DNA from: Brevundimonas intermedia
GTDB taxonomy: Bacteria; Pseudomonadota; Alphaproteobacteria; Caulobacterales; Caulobacteraceae
Assembly: GCF_004614235.1 (NCBI RefSeq)
Contig: NZ_SPVH01000006.1
Location: forward strand, 496,001 to 560,000
Direction of reading: 5' to 3'
Length of the DNA stretch: 64,000 nucleotides
The notes beneath the pieces are model-generated. The model made no database searches and was not told where the DNA came from. It worked only from the letters and a program-made list of their open reading frames with translations. Both the position numbers and the translations under genes were made by a program. Below, piece after piece: positions 26,456 through 34,366 of the stretch; position 1 is the first letter of the stretch; each line of letters begins with the position of its first letter.

Positions 26456-26652
26456 CGATCGGTCTGACTGTCGCGCTTTAGCCTGAAGATTTCTTGACCG
26501 TCCCGCTCAACCTCCACATGGGTGTATGACCTACTCAAGGTCAGGCGCAGCCCGGCGAGATCCCGCGCCTCCTCATCGTCGGGAGCAAGGACCATCTCTG
26601 ATTTCATGGGAACGTCGGGGCCGTCGTGAAGATGAAAAACATACTTGGGCAC
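26440..26652 (-). CDS. DUF6894-like small protein
   Basis: The 70-residue product begins VPKYVFHLHDGPDVPM (GTG start) and ends FRLKRDSQTDRTPAP. The pattern KYVFHLHDG ... DDEEARDLAG matches DUF6894 proteins, common in rhizobial and caulobacterial genomes and of unknown function. The GTG at 26,652 has a strong GGAGGAG ribosome-binding site, which decides the start over longer frames. Confidence 0.7.
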   Translation of the reverse strand: MPKYVFHLHDGPDVPMKSEMVLAPDDEEARDLAGLRLTLSRSYTHVEVERDGQEIFRLKRDSQTDRTPAP

Positions 26653-26745
26653 GCTCACTCCTCCGTCTGTTAGCTCCACTGTAAAACGGCAGTTAGCGAA
26701 AGACCGTTCCCGGACACAGCGTGTGCTCGCCTGGCAGAGTTCAAA

Positions 26746-26853
26746 GTCCATTATGGTCGATTTCGGCCGTGGCGTCAGGTGCCGGAAGCGGGCCTGGCCG
26801 ATCGTGCCCGACAGCAGACGCAGCCAACGACCACTAGGGGTGGTTAGGCGGAC
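26746..26853 (+). repeat. Array repeat 19, full length (108 bp)
   Basis: Left end GTCCATTATGGTCGATTTCG, inner GCCGGAAGCGGGCCTGGCC, right end AGGGGTGGTTAGGCGGAC. Confidence 0.8.
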
Positions 26854-26857
26854 TTCG

Positions 26858-27370
26858 CTACGGCACCATCGGACCGGGACTGACCGCCGGTGTTCTGCCG
26901 TCGTTCAATCCGTAGGCCTGCATAAACCGACCGTAATCTTCGTAGGACACACGCTCGTCGTTGCCGCAAGCCACGTCGAACTGGCGTTGTATGGCGGGCT
27001 CGGTCAGGCGTGAGAATGGTGCGTCATTGTTCGCGATGAGGACGCTAACTAACGGATCGCCGTTGCCGCGATGGAGCCTCAAGAATGCGACTCTCGCTGT
27101 TCGTTCGTCACAGCGAACATCCAGCGCACCTTCTTGATACGCGGGGGTAGTCCAATCGGTTTCGGGCAGGCCGTGCCGATACACTGCATAGGTGAAAAAC
27201 CGCCTGCTGCCATCGTCCAACTTAAGGCTTCTACCTAGCGCGATCGCGACGTTGTCGTCAGCACTCACGACGATAACGCGGTTGTCCGCACCGCAGCACT
27301 CCGGGCGATCAGTCGTCACTTGTTGACCCGCCACAGTAAAAAGAGCCACCGCCAGAGACAATCGGGTCAT
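26858..27370 (-). CDS. Hypothetical secreted protein
   Basis: The 170-residue product has a signal peptide (MTRLSLAVALFTVAGQQVTT) and a mixed alpha/beta mature region with cysteines (PECCGADNRVIVVSADDNVA, VRCDERTARVAFL, VACGNDERV). The ribosome-binding site GGAGGTGGA is strong. No family is recognised. It ends four bases after repeat 19. Confidence 0.6.
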   Translation of the reverse strand: MTRLSLAVALFTVAGQQVTTDRPECCGADNRVIVVSADDNVAIALGRSLKLDDGSRRFFTYAVYRHGLPETDWTTPAYQEGALDVRCDERTARVAFLRLHRGNGDPLVSVLIANNDAPFSRLTEPAIQRQFDVACGNDERVSYEDYGRFMQAYGLNDGRTPAVSPGPMVP

Positions 27371-27412
27371 TCCACCTCCGTTTGGGAACGGCAGATTAGA
27401 TGCCCGCGTAAA

Positions 27413-27518
27413 GTCCGCAACAGGTCGTTTCAGGCTCGGGCTTCGCCTTCCGAAGCAGACCTTGGCCGCCCTGCCGGGAAGCGTTGGCTGTGGACCTCAG
27501 CCAGGGGTGAGAAGGCAC
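27413..27518 (+). repeat. Array repeat 20, full length (106 bp)
   Basis: Left end GTCCGCAACAGGTCG, inner TTCCGAAGCAGACCTTGGCC, right end AGGGGTGAGAAGGCAC (diverged). Confidence 0.75.
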
Positions 27519-27544
27519 AGTGCTGGCGCAACTAGCGCCATCCT

Positions 27545-28099
27545 CTACTCATCTTCTGGCGTATTCCGCTCCCAGTATCGACTTGAGTTTGCCGGTATCA
27601 AAGGCTGCCAGCACAAAAGTAGCGCCGACACGACATCATGTCCCCATTTGCCGTAAGGCCCGCCTGCTGCCTCCACCGATACTGCGGCTGAAACAAATCG
27701 GATCTGGGTCGAGAAGCCGTCCTTCATCGTGGGCAAATTTGTCGAGGTTTCACTAAAGGTTCGCGTGGCCAAAGTGTCGTTATGAATGGCGGGCAAATCG
27801 CGAAAGCTGCGTGCCAATTGCCTCAAGGCGGGACAATCGTTTGAGGTTATGCGGTCTGTTCCCCGTGCCGAAACTCGGGTGGCCGTCCAGCCAAGCCTTT
27901 CCAAATCTCGTTCGGTCCGAACCGGGCGAGGCCCCTCTGCACTGATTGTTATCGTGTGCTGAATGGTGTGGTCAGCATCTCCCGCTACCTCCAACGTCAC
28001 GTGCGGAATGCTCTCGTTGGATGGCTCTTGGCTAACCCCCGCTCCGCCAACAAGAGCGGCGAGACCCAAGCCGACGACAACATTTTCAATGGCGTTCAA
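27545..28099 (-). CDS. Hypothetical secreted protein
   Basis: With the TTG start at 28,099 (TTTGGAGAG ribosome-binding site eight bases upstream) the product is 184 residues and begins with a signal-like helix NAIENVVVGLGLAALVGGAG. The mature part has HVTLEVAGDADHTIQHTITI and RLGWTATRVSARGTDRITSN. An in-frame TTG at 28,180 would add 27 residues. No family is recognised. Confidence 0.5.
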   Translation of the reverse strand: MNAIENVVVGLGLAALVGGAGVSQEPSNESIPHVTLEVAGDADHTIQHTITISAEGPRPVRTERDLERLGWTATRVSARGTDRITSNDCPALRQLARSFRDLPAIHNDTLATRTFSETSTNLPTMKDGFSTQIRFVSAAVSVEAAGGPYGKWGHDVVSALLLCWQPLIPANSSRYWERNTPEDE

Positions 28100-28181
28100 C
28101 GCTTGCTCTCCAAAGTAGCTAGCTGGAGAGGCTCGCACGATGAACGCGGATTGTGGAGTCGCCGAGGCAAACGGGACCAAT

Positions 28182-28270
28182 GTCTGTCATGGGTCGATGT
28201 CGGTCGTGGGCTTCGCCGCTAAAAACGGCCATCGGCTCGATGGCTCGAAGCGGTCGCTGTCGACGTTACG
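28182..28270 (+). repeat. Array repeat 21, right end missing
   Basis: Left end GTCTGTCATGGGTCG, inner GCTAAAAACGGCCATCGG and CTCGAAGCGGTCGC, then lost before the duplicated gene at 28,315. Repeat 7 before the other gene copy is also truncated. Confidence 0.7.
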
Positions 28271-28314
28271 CGCTCGATCCAGTTTAAAGGGTTGAGATGA
28301 GCCAGCAGGATTCG

Positions 28315-28497
28315 TCAGGTCGCCTTGCGGAGCCAGTTGATGCTCAACGCGCCAGCCACGATCCCTGCGATTAGAACTAATGCGATTGCGGGTGAAAGAA
28401 GGTTCTCGCGGAGGCCGTAGAACGTGAGGCCCGCACATAACGCGCCGCACCACGCGATCGCCTGGAGAAGGGCGTATCCTTTTGAATGTTTCTTCAT
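28315..28497 (-). CDS. Small two-helix membrane protein, copy B
   Basis: The 60-residue product starts MKKHSKGYALLQAIAWCGAL and ends INWLRKAT. It differs from the copy at 16,659 at only a handful of residues. Both lie immediately left of a full repeat on the same strand. Confidence 0.65.
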   Translation of the reverse strand: MKKHSKGYALLQAIAWCGALCAGLTFYGLRENLLSPAIALVLIAGIVAGALSINWLRKAT

Positions 28498-28544
28498 GAT
28501 GCCCTGCCAAGCATTTGGACCGAGATTTCCTGCATTCTACCCAC

Positions 28545-28650
28545 GTCCGCAATGGGTCGATTTCGGTCTTGGCCTTCGGTGCTAGAAGCAGACCTTGAAC
28601 GCGACGCTAGAATGTAGTCACCGCCGTGGTCGCTGCGGGTGGAAACGATC
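28545..28650 (+). repeat. Array repeat 22, full length, degenerate right end
   Basis: Left end GTCCGCAATGGGTCGATTTC, inner GCTAGAAGCAGACCTTG, right end GGGTGGAAACGATC. It is the last clear copy of the array. A faint trace may lie at 29,121-29,174. Confidence 0.65.
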
Positions 28651-28718
28651 AGTTCCGCTTGCTCTCCAGGGCATCTCAAATAATGATGTTGGGTAAGCCA
28701 TTAGAACCGGACCCGACA

Positions 28719-29123
28719 ATGATCAGGCCCCTCGCTTCCCTGACCCTGGTGCTCGTTCTTGCAACGCCTGTACGAGCGCAACAAATCTTCAACTTCGATG
28801 CCGTCGCTGCCGCCCCAACAAGTCACCAAGTCTTGCTAGAAAACGAAAGCGTGCGGGTGCTGCGGGTCACCATCGAACCGGGGGCAACCGAGCCGGTTCA
28901 TGATCATGCGTGGCCAAGCATCATGTATTTCGAAAAGGCGCAGGCAATCACCTACATCAGCTACGAGCTGAAGAATGGCCTTCCGGTCGAGGCGCGCCGC
29001 ATAGACGCTCCCGCCGAAACTTTGACCGGTGCCGTTTCGTCACCACCCGAAGGCCTGCATGCCGTGCAAAATCGCGGAACGGAGACATTCACGGCGCTGC
29101 GTGTCGAGTTCAAACCCCAGTGA
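28719..29123 (+). CDS. Secreted cupin-domain protein
   Basis: The 134-residue product has a signal peptide (MIRPLASLTLVLVLATPVRA) and a single cupin barrel (VRVLRVTIEPGATEPVHDHA, with metal-binding His residues in PVHDHAW). Small cupins bind a metal or ligand. The substrate is unknown. It is the last gene of the array-like region and is read away from the preceding repeat. Confidence 0.7.
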   Translation: MIRPLASLTLVLVLATPVRAQQIFNFDAVAAAPTSHQVLLENESVRVLRVTIEPGATEPVHDHAWPSIMYFEKAQAITYISYELKNGLPVEARRIDAPAETLTGAVSSPPEGLHAVQNRGTETFTALRVEFKPQ

Positions 29124-29256
29124 CCCGCGTTCCCAATGCGGACGCCGCCAACATCAGAAACGGGTGGTCAGAGGGCATCCCTGTTTCTGACGCTCTTGGT
29201 AGAGAACGGAGTGCCGAGTTGTCAGTTAAGAAATAACGGCAGGGGGATCGTCACCT

Positions 29257-29784
29257 TCAAAGGAGCTGAACGGTGATCGTGTATGGGAAGCTGTGAACTC
29301 CCGACGACGCGCCGCCCTGTAAAACGACGTCCATGCTGAGATTAAAGCTGACCGTCGAAAGCAGACCAATCGCATTGAGATCGAAAACGATCATTTGGGC
29401 GTCAGCGGGCGGAGCCCCGGTTCGGTACGTCCCGCCTCTTAGGCCGGAGACGCGGAACTTAGATATGGCGATTGAACCAGTGCTCGCTGAGGCGATTGTG
29501 ATGCGAACCGGCCTAAGGGCGCACAGGCCGCCTAAGTTGAGCAGCCCGCAGTTGAAGGAAACCGTCGGCACGGTCACGGAACTGTTCGACAACCGGATCG
29601 CATCACCGTTGAGGCGGCTTACCGCACCTGTATTGCTGATGGAAAACGTCGTCGCGCTGGAACCACGAATGGTGGTGCCGAGGGAGGGTGCGGTACGAGG
29701 CGACAAGCTCACTTGAGCCTGAGCTCCAGAAGCGACGCTCAGAACAGCAACTGCAAAAATCAGCCAAAGCCAACGCACGACCAT
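29257..29784 (-). CDS. DUF4402-like secreted protein
   Basis: The 175-residue product has a signal peptide (MVVRWLWLIFAVAVLSVASG ... AQA) and a beta-rich mature domain with a disulfide candidate (FNCGLLNLGGLCALRP). It ends SFPYTITVQLL, as DUF4402 and pilin-like adhesin domains do. It lies in the same direction as, and 109 bases after, another DUF4402 protein. No chaperone or usher gene is present. Confidence 0.65.
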   Translation of the reverse strand: MVVRWLWLIFAVAVLSVASGAQAQVSLSPRTAPSLGTTIRGSSATTFSISNTGAVSRLNGDAIRLSNSSVTVPTVSFNCGLLNLGGLCALRPVRITIASASTGSIAISKFRVSGLRGGTYRTGAPPADAQMIVFDLNAIGLLSTVSFNLSMDVVLQGGASSGVHSFPYTITVQLL

Positions 29785-29892
29785 CTCGACGCCCACGCAA
29801 CTGTAGAAGCTTCCTGCCCCAGTGTTACCGCCAAACTCCCTCCGGGTGGAGCGACATATCCGCCTATCGCGACCCACAGGCCACGTTTGAGT

Positions 29893-30417
29893 TTAGTTGT
29901 AGGCTGCCGAGACAGTGAAGGTGCCGGTGTATACGCCCGTGGCTGTGGTCGCACCGACGGGAACGGAGCCGCCGACGCTGAAGGCCAGCGAACCGGCCGA
30001 CCCAAGGGCGTTCGATAAGGTCTGGCTGGCGGCCGAACCCGTCAGGCTGTTCGAGGTGGTGACGACCAGGGTGTCGGTGCCGTTGGCCATCGAGAAGGAG
30101 GCCGGGACGGTGACCGAGACCGACTGGCCGCCTTCGCCGGCGACCGTGAAGGCGGCAGCGGCCGGGGCGTCGCCTGAGCTCAGGCCAACCACGCCGCCGG
30201 TGACGGAGCGGGCGCCGGCGGCGCTGATCACGGCCGTGCCTGAACCCGTCGCCGGGCGAACCACGGTGCCGAACTTCAGGTCGGCGGTCTTGGTAAGCGT
30301 CAGGGGGCGGATCACGGTGATCGAACCCGAACCGGTGGTAGAGGAATTCGACTGCGCCAAAGAAGGCGACGCAAGTGCGATCAGAACAAGAGCAGCGGCG
30401 GCGGCAATAATCTTCAT
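29893..30417 (-). CDS. DUF4402 domain secreted protein
   Basis: The 174-residue product has a signal peptide (MKIIAAAAALVLIALASPSL, cleavage near AQS) and a typical DUF4402 body: ITVIRPLTLTKTADLKFGTV at the N-terminus and GVYTGTFTVSAAYN at the end. Family members are surface or pilus-like proteins of unknown role. The ATG at 30,417 (GGAG seven bases upstream) is preferred over that at 30,423. GC content is high, unlike the array genes. Confidence 0.8.
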   Translation of the reverse strand: MKIIAAAAALVLIALASPSLAQSNSSTTGSGSITVIRPLTLTKTADLKFGTVVRPATGSGTAVISAAGARSVTGGVVGLSSGDAPAAAAFTVAGEGGQSVSVTVPASFSMANGTDTLVVTTSNSLTGSAASQTLSNALGSAGSLAFSVGGSVPVGATTATGVYTGTFTVSAAYN

Positions 30418-30659
30418 GGCCATTCTCCAAACATTAATCTGGCGTCGCCGCCGGTCTGAGGGGAGAGATCGACCCGGTTTCCTCCGAAGTCGAGCAAGCG
30501 CCAGCCTCAAACGAGGCAAATCGAACTAAAGTTATACGTCCGACGCAAATTCTGTGGCGTGTATTGCCGTAGCGAAAACCACATGGTCCGCTCAGCGATC
30601 CGCAGTGACAATCCACAAGAAATAGAACGAACCATGAACGCCCGAGCTCGAAGTGAGTT
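30418..30659. other. Divergent intergenic region, no gene seen
   Basis: It separates the DUF4402 gene (minus) from the zinc-ribbon genes (plus) and should contain both promoters. No palindrome or terminator was obvious. Confidence 0.3.
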
Positions 30660-31061
30660 ATGAGGCGCGTGGGTCGTGGCGTCCCAGCGCGAGTTTCCGG
30701 TATGCGAGCCCGGCCTGAATCGACGTGGAAGGACTACAGCGTCACCGCACGTGACCTCGTCTCCGACAGTGAAATCTACATCACCTTCAGTTGCCTTGGA
30801 TGTCGCCTGATCCGCGAGGTTTGTCTCTGGAAGATTGGGTCTCGGCTGGCCGACCAACCTCTTCAGCGGATGCGCTTCCGATGCCAACGGTGTGGCGTCT
30901 ACCCAGAAGAGTTGAAGGTTGAGCGGCGCAAATCGATGGCGGGTGAGCCGCTGCTTCGGATCAAGCTGAACCCAGCCTGTTTCGACGACGGCCACCGAGC
31001 GGCCCAGGTCCAGGCCTTGGCCAGAGCTGAGAAAGCCTGGGCGGCCAAAGGTGGCCGGTAG
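30660..31061 (+). CDS. Zinc-ribbon-like hypothetical protein, paralogue 1
   Basis: The 133-residue protein has two CxxC knuckles (FSCLGCRLI and FRCQRCGVY) separated by a helical linker, suggesting one zinc site. The C-terminus is helical (AAQVQALARAEKAWAAKGGR). It aligns loosely with the next gene around W-x-x-Y-S/A and the first CxxC. An internal ATG at 30,702 is a possible start. The family is unknown. Confidence 0.6.
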   Translation: MRRVGRGVPARVSGMRARPESTWKDYSVTARDLVSDSEIYITFSCLGCRLIREVCLWKIGSRLADQPLQRMRFRCQRCGVYPEELKVERRKSMAGEPLLRIKLNPACFDDGHRAAQVQALARAEKAWAAKGGR

Positions 31062-31336
31062 TGGGCTTCAACGCCAAATATCGATTCTGGACCCGTCAAA
31101 ACTGGCAGGGTTACGCCCCAACGATCAGTGACATGGAGCGCAAGTGCTGGAGCCTCACGCTGAAGTGTCAGGCCTGTCAGCTGGCAATCGGTGCCGATCC
31201 CCAGAAGATCATCCGACAGAGAGGGCCGACCTGGAGCCCCTGGGGGCGGTCAGCGGCGTGTCCACGCCTAGGCTGCGGAGGCCGGATGACGATGTCCGCA
31301 TACGCCCCAGGTCCAGGTGTCACGGTCGAAGTCTAG
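31061..31336 (+). CDS. Zinc-ribbon-like hypothetical protein, paralogue 2
   Basis: The 91-residue product starts at a GTG that shares one base with the TAG stop of paralogue 1, so the two are coupled. It carries LKCQACQLAI and ACPRLGCGG as possible zinc ligands. The layout WQGYAPTISDMERKC parallels WKDYSVTARDLVSD in the first. A role in DNA or RNA binding is possible but unproven. Confidence 0.6.
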   Translation: MGFNAKYRFWTRQNWQGYAPTISDMERKCWSLTLKCQACQLAIGADPQKIIRQRGPTWSPWGRSAACPRLGCGGRMTMSAYAPGPGVTVEV

Positions 31337-31479
31337 TGGCCGAACCGGGCGTTTTCCGAGCAGCATCAACAGAAACACCGGCTCAGCAAGCTATCTCCAC
31401 GGTTGCGACTAGTCATGATCGGTGTTTCGCCGACAAACACCCCTTGCGAAACGCCGGTATTACGCGGTTAGTCCGCCTC

Positions 31480-31803
31480 ATGAGCGAACACGAAAAACAG
31501 ATAGACGCCGCTATCGGTAAGGCCATTACCGGCCGTCGCGAAGCGATCGGAATGACACAGCGCCGGTTGGGCGAGGCGATCGGCGTCACCTTCCAGCAGG
31601 TGCAGAAATACGAGACGGGCAAGAACCGGATCGCCGCTCCGAAGCTGGTGCTCGCTGCCAGGGCATTGAAGTGTGATGTAGCCGAACTCGTCGGAGAGAA
31701 CCGTGGCGACCACCCCGGAAGCGCCCGCTTGATCAGGGCGTGGTCCAGCCTGAATGACAAACAGCGCGAGGCCGTCACATCCATGATCGAGGCTTTCGAA
31801 TAG
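31480..31803 (+). CDS. XRE-family transcriptional regulator
   Basis: The 107-residue protein has a Cro/C1 helix-turn-helix at about residues 14-70 (ITGRREAIGMTQRRLGEAIG, VTFQQVQKYETGKNRIAAPK) and a short C-terminal helical tail (SLNDKQREAVTSMIEAFE). It is related to the regulator at 12,139. It precedes an SRAP gene by 10 bases. It is a candidate control gene of the island. Confidence 0.85.
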   Translation: MSEHEKQIDAAIGKAITGRREAIGMTQRRLGEAIGVTFQQVQKYETGKNRIAAPKLVLAARALKCDVAELVGENRGDHPGSARLIRAWSSLNDKQREAVTSMIEAFE

Positions 31804-31813
31804 GAGGCCCACG

Positions 31814-32383
31814 GTGTGCAACAACTACGCCTCGCACGTCCCCGCGTCGCAGATCGCTGACGCCTTCAGCGAGACGGGTTTCCCGCTGCGTTTCGACGGT
31901 GGCGGCATCCCAAATCTGGAGCCGAACGATGACATCAAGATCGGTGACGCGGCCTCGATCGTGACGTGGGACGAAGGCCCTCTGCTGGCGTCGATGCGTT
32001 GGTCTTGGCGATCACCGCAAGGGCGTCCGGTGTTCAACTTCCGAAGCGATGGACGAGAGTTCGGCAACAGCAGTCGGTGCCTGATCCCGGCGTCCGCGTT
32101 CTACGAGTTCACGGATGCCGAGCCTGGGCAGAAGCGAAAGACCAAGTGGTCGTTTTCGATGAAAGGGGAGGCGTGGTTCTGGATCGCCGGGATCGTGAAG
32201 GAAGGCGCTTGGGCCATGCTGACGACGGAGCCCGGACCTGACGTGTCGCCATATCATGATCGGCAGATTGTCGTGCTGCCACCACCGGCAGGGCTGGATT
32301 GGCTGAGGTTGAGCCGTCCTGCGGCCGAGATGCTTACGCCGTCGCAAGCCGGGTCATTGCAGGCTGGGAAAGTTTTTCCCTAA
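31814..32383 (+). CDS. SRAP-domain protein (YedK/HMCES type)
   Basis: The 189-residue product starts (GTG) MCNNYASHVPASQIADAF, so Cys2 is exposed after Met removal. That residue crosslinks to abasic sites in single-stranded DNA. Other SRAP features are SSRCLIPASAFYEF (catalytic Glu region) and SPYHDRQIVVLPP (conserved His). It protects or processes abasic DNA. SRAP genes are frequent on mobile elements. Confidence 0.88.
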   Translation: MCNNYASHVPASQIADAFSETGFPLRFDGGGIPNLEPNDDIKIGDAASIVTWDEGPLLASMRWSWRSPQGRPVFNFRSDGREFGNSSRCLIPASAFYEFTDAEPGQKRKTKWSFSMKGEAWFWIAGIVKEGAWAMLTTEPGPDVSPYHDRQIVVLPPPAGLDWLRLSRPAAEMLTPSQAGSLQAGKVFP

Positions 32384-32455
32384 GCACTCGCACCGCGTGC
32401 ATCGGCTTCTGGCGAAGCACACAATTCCTAAACCAACCACTGTCAGGTTCGGCTG

Positions 32456-32869
32456 ATGCTCCGGATCATGTTTGCTACTGTAGGTCTCTCTTTGCTGGCG
32501 GTATCAGCAGTTCGCGCAGATCCATGCGAGGGACGGCTTCCGACACGACCTGGCGAGGTGTTCGCCGGAACTGTCCGGTATGTCGGAGACGGCGACAGTC
32601 TGTGTGTAGGTCGGACCGCTGACGCCAATGAATGGATTGAAGTCCGCTTGGCGGACTTTGATGCGCCGGAACTTCGGGAGCGTGACGGTCGGCGAGGTCA
32701 TGAAATTCTGACACGGCTGGCGCGCGGACGTCAGGTCAGCTGCGTCGCCACGGGGGGGCGTGGGGGTAGGGTCATTTCGCACGACCGGGTCATCGCAACG
32801 TGTCGGTTGAACGGACAGAATCTTGGCAATTTGCTTAGGTCACGGGGTGCCCCCCAGGGCGGCAACTAG
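32456..32869 (+). CDS. Secreted thermonuclease-family protein
   Basis: The 137-residue product has a signal peptide (MLRIMFATVGLSLLAVSAVRA) and an SNase-like OB fold: GTVRYVGDGDSLCVG, VRLADFDAPELRERDGRRGH, then a basic region ending NLLRSRG. The Asp/Arg/Glu triad region (D in DGDSL, R in VRLADFDAPE) is present. It may degrade DNA in the periplasm or outside. Confidence 0.8.
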   Translation: MLRIMFATVGLSLLAVSAVRADPCEGRLPTRPGEVFAGTVRYVGDGDSLCVGRTADANEWIEVRLADFDAPELRERDGRRGHEILTRLARGRQVSCVATGGRGGRVISHDRVIATCRLNGQNLGNLLRSRGAPQGGN

Positions 32870-32933
32870 ATACTTGCCGTGGGATTCAGCGCAGACATTG
32901 CCTGCCCACGAAGAATGTATTGAGGATGAAATC

Positions 32934-33218
32934 ATGAGGACAGTTGACAGATACCGAGCGGAAGCGACCAAGGCGCGGAAGCGGGCAAACGCTGAGCTTG
33001 ATCCTGATGCCAAGGCGGCACTCTACAGACAAGCACGTGCTTGGCTCGACCTCACGCTGACCGCCGAAATACACAGTCACCTTATGGCAGCCTTGAGAGA
33101 GGTGCGGCGGGGAGAAGTAGCGGTTCCTTTGTCTCCAAGCTGCACATCGCTTTCAAAAAATAAAAAGGGGAGCCCCGCGCGCCAGCCGAAGCCAGCGCAC
33201 GAGGCGAATATAAGCTAG
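32934..33218 (+). CDS. Hypothetical 94-residue helical protein
   Basis: The product starts MRTVDRYRAEATKARKRANA, a charged helix, and has a basic C-terminal tail. The ATG has GAGG eight bases upstream. Its stop overlaps the end of the convergent integrase gene. The family is unknown. Confidence 0.55.
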   Translation: MRTVDRYRAEATKARKRANAELDPDAKAALYRQARAWLDLTLTAEIHSHLMAALREVRRGEVAVPLSPSCTSLSKNKKGSPARQPKPAHEANIS

Positions 33219-34366
33219 GCTGCAGCCTGTTTGGCTGCGCCGGCTTCGACGGCCTTCAGCAGCGTGTCGTTGGCGAGGTGCGAATACCGCTGGGTGGACT
33301 GGTAACTTGCGTGACCCAGCACCTTGCCGACAGCGAACAGATCCACACCGCTGTTGACCATGAACGACGCTGCCGAGTGGCGCAGGTCATGAAGGCGAAG
33401 ACCCGGCAGCCGCGCCTCCCTGATCGCCCGTTGCCAGCCGTGCTTGATGGACACGAAGGGAAGGCGGGTCTCTGGATTGGGCACCAGCCAAGGGCAGTCC
33501 TTGAAGCGAGGCAGCGTCTCGATGATCGCCAATGCTGGTGTGGAAAGCGGGACGTGACGTGGCTTACCGGTCTTGCTGGTCGGGATCAGCCAGGACCGAC
33601 GTTTGACATCCACGTTCTCCCATTTGGCGTCCAGCAACTCGCGTAGCCGTGCCCCGGTGAGGAGCAGAAGGCCGACGATGTGCTGCAACTGAGAATTTTG
33701 CGACGCCGCCACAGCCTCCCTCAGCCGGGCTGCCTCCTCGGCCGACAGGAAGCGTTCACGCCCATTGTTCAGAGGCTTACGGGGGATGCCACGCGTCGGG
33801 TTCCTGTCGCTGCCCGGCACATCCCAACTGGAGCCCAGAACAAAGGATCGACCGAGCAGCACCCTCAGCTTTTCCACCGACGCCGGCGACAACCCCTTTG
33901 CCCGCTTCTCGGTCAGCCACTGGGCCACGGCCCGGCTGTTCATGTCGGTCAAGCGCGTCTTCCCCCACTTCGGGACGATATGGACGCGCATGCACATCTC
34001 GATGCTGGAGTAGGACTTCTGATCCTTAACGGACTCCAGGTGCATGGCCGCCAGTTCGCCGTAGAGCGGGATGGACTTGACCAGAGCCTTCTGCGCGCCG
34101 GGATCGCCGCCCATCACCACTTCTGAGCGGCGCTGCTGGGCATTCTTTCGGGCTGCAGCAAACGTGATGTCGTTATAGCCGCCGATCTTAAATTGCTTCT
34201 GGCGGCCGGACTGATCGGCGTAGCGCAGATAGTAGGTCTTGCCCCCGGTGGAGCGGCACTCCAGCACGAAGCCAGTAACGGTGGTGCAGTACCAGTCAGT
34301 CTTCTTCTTGCCGACCTCGCAGCCGGCATTGGTGACGAAGGCCTGAGTCAGGTGGGCTTTGGGCAT
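33215..34366 (-). CDS. Tyrosine site-specific integrase (P4 type)
   Basis: The 383-residue protein has an N-terminal DUF4102-like arm-binding domain (TQAFVTNAGCEVGKKKTDWY), a SAM-like core-binding domain, and a catalytic domain. The latter has Arg in TGARLRELLDAKW, His326-x-x-Arg329 in LHDLRHSAASF, His352 in LGHASYQ and the nucleophile Tyr361 in QRYSHLAND. It probably integrates into tRNA-Thr, whose 3' half flanks the island, although the gene is about 10 kb from the tRNA rather than beside it. The start at 34,366 has AAGGAG upstream. Confidence 0.92.
   Translation of the reverse strand: MPKAHLTQAFVTNAGCEVGKKKTDWYCTTVTGFVLECRSTGGKTYYLRYADQSGRQKQFKIGGYNDITFAAARKNAQQRRSEVVMGGDPGAQKALVKSIPLYGELAAMHLESVKDQKSYSSIEMCMRVHIVPKWGKTRLTDMNSRAVAQWLTEKRAKGLSPASVEKLRVLLGRSFVLGSSWDVPGSDRNPTRGIPRKPLNNGRERFLSAEEAARLREAVAASQNSQLQHIVGLLLLTGARLRELLDAKWENVDVKRRSWLIPTSKTGKPRHVPLSTPALAIIETLPRFKDCPWLVPNPETRLPFVSIKHGWQRAIREARLPGLRLHDLRHSAASFMVNSGVDLFAVGKVLGHASYQSTQRYSHLANDTLLKAVEAGAAKQAAA

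Noticed and set aside
13454-28650. Classical integron with attC sites
   Set aside because: Right ends read GTTAGCGGAC and left ends GTCCGCAAC. They fail the GTTRRRY and RYYYAAC consensus at two positions each, and no IntI-type integrase is in the window. Architecture is similar, identity is not.
13454-28650. CRISPR array
   Set aside because: The repeats are about 107 bp and the intervals 200-900 bp contain genes. No cas genes are present.
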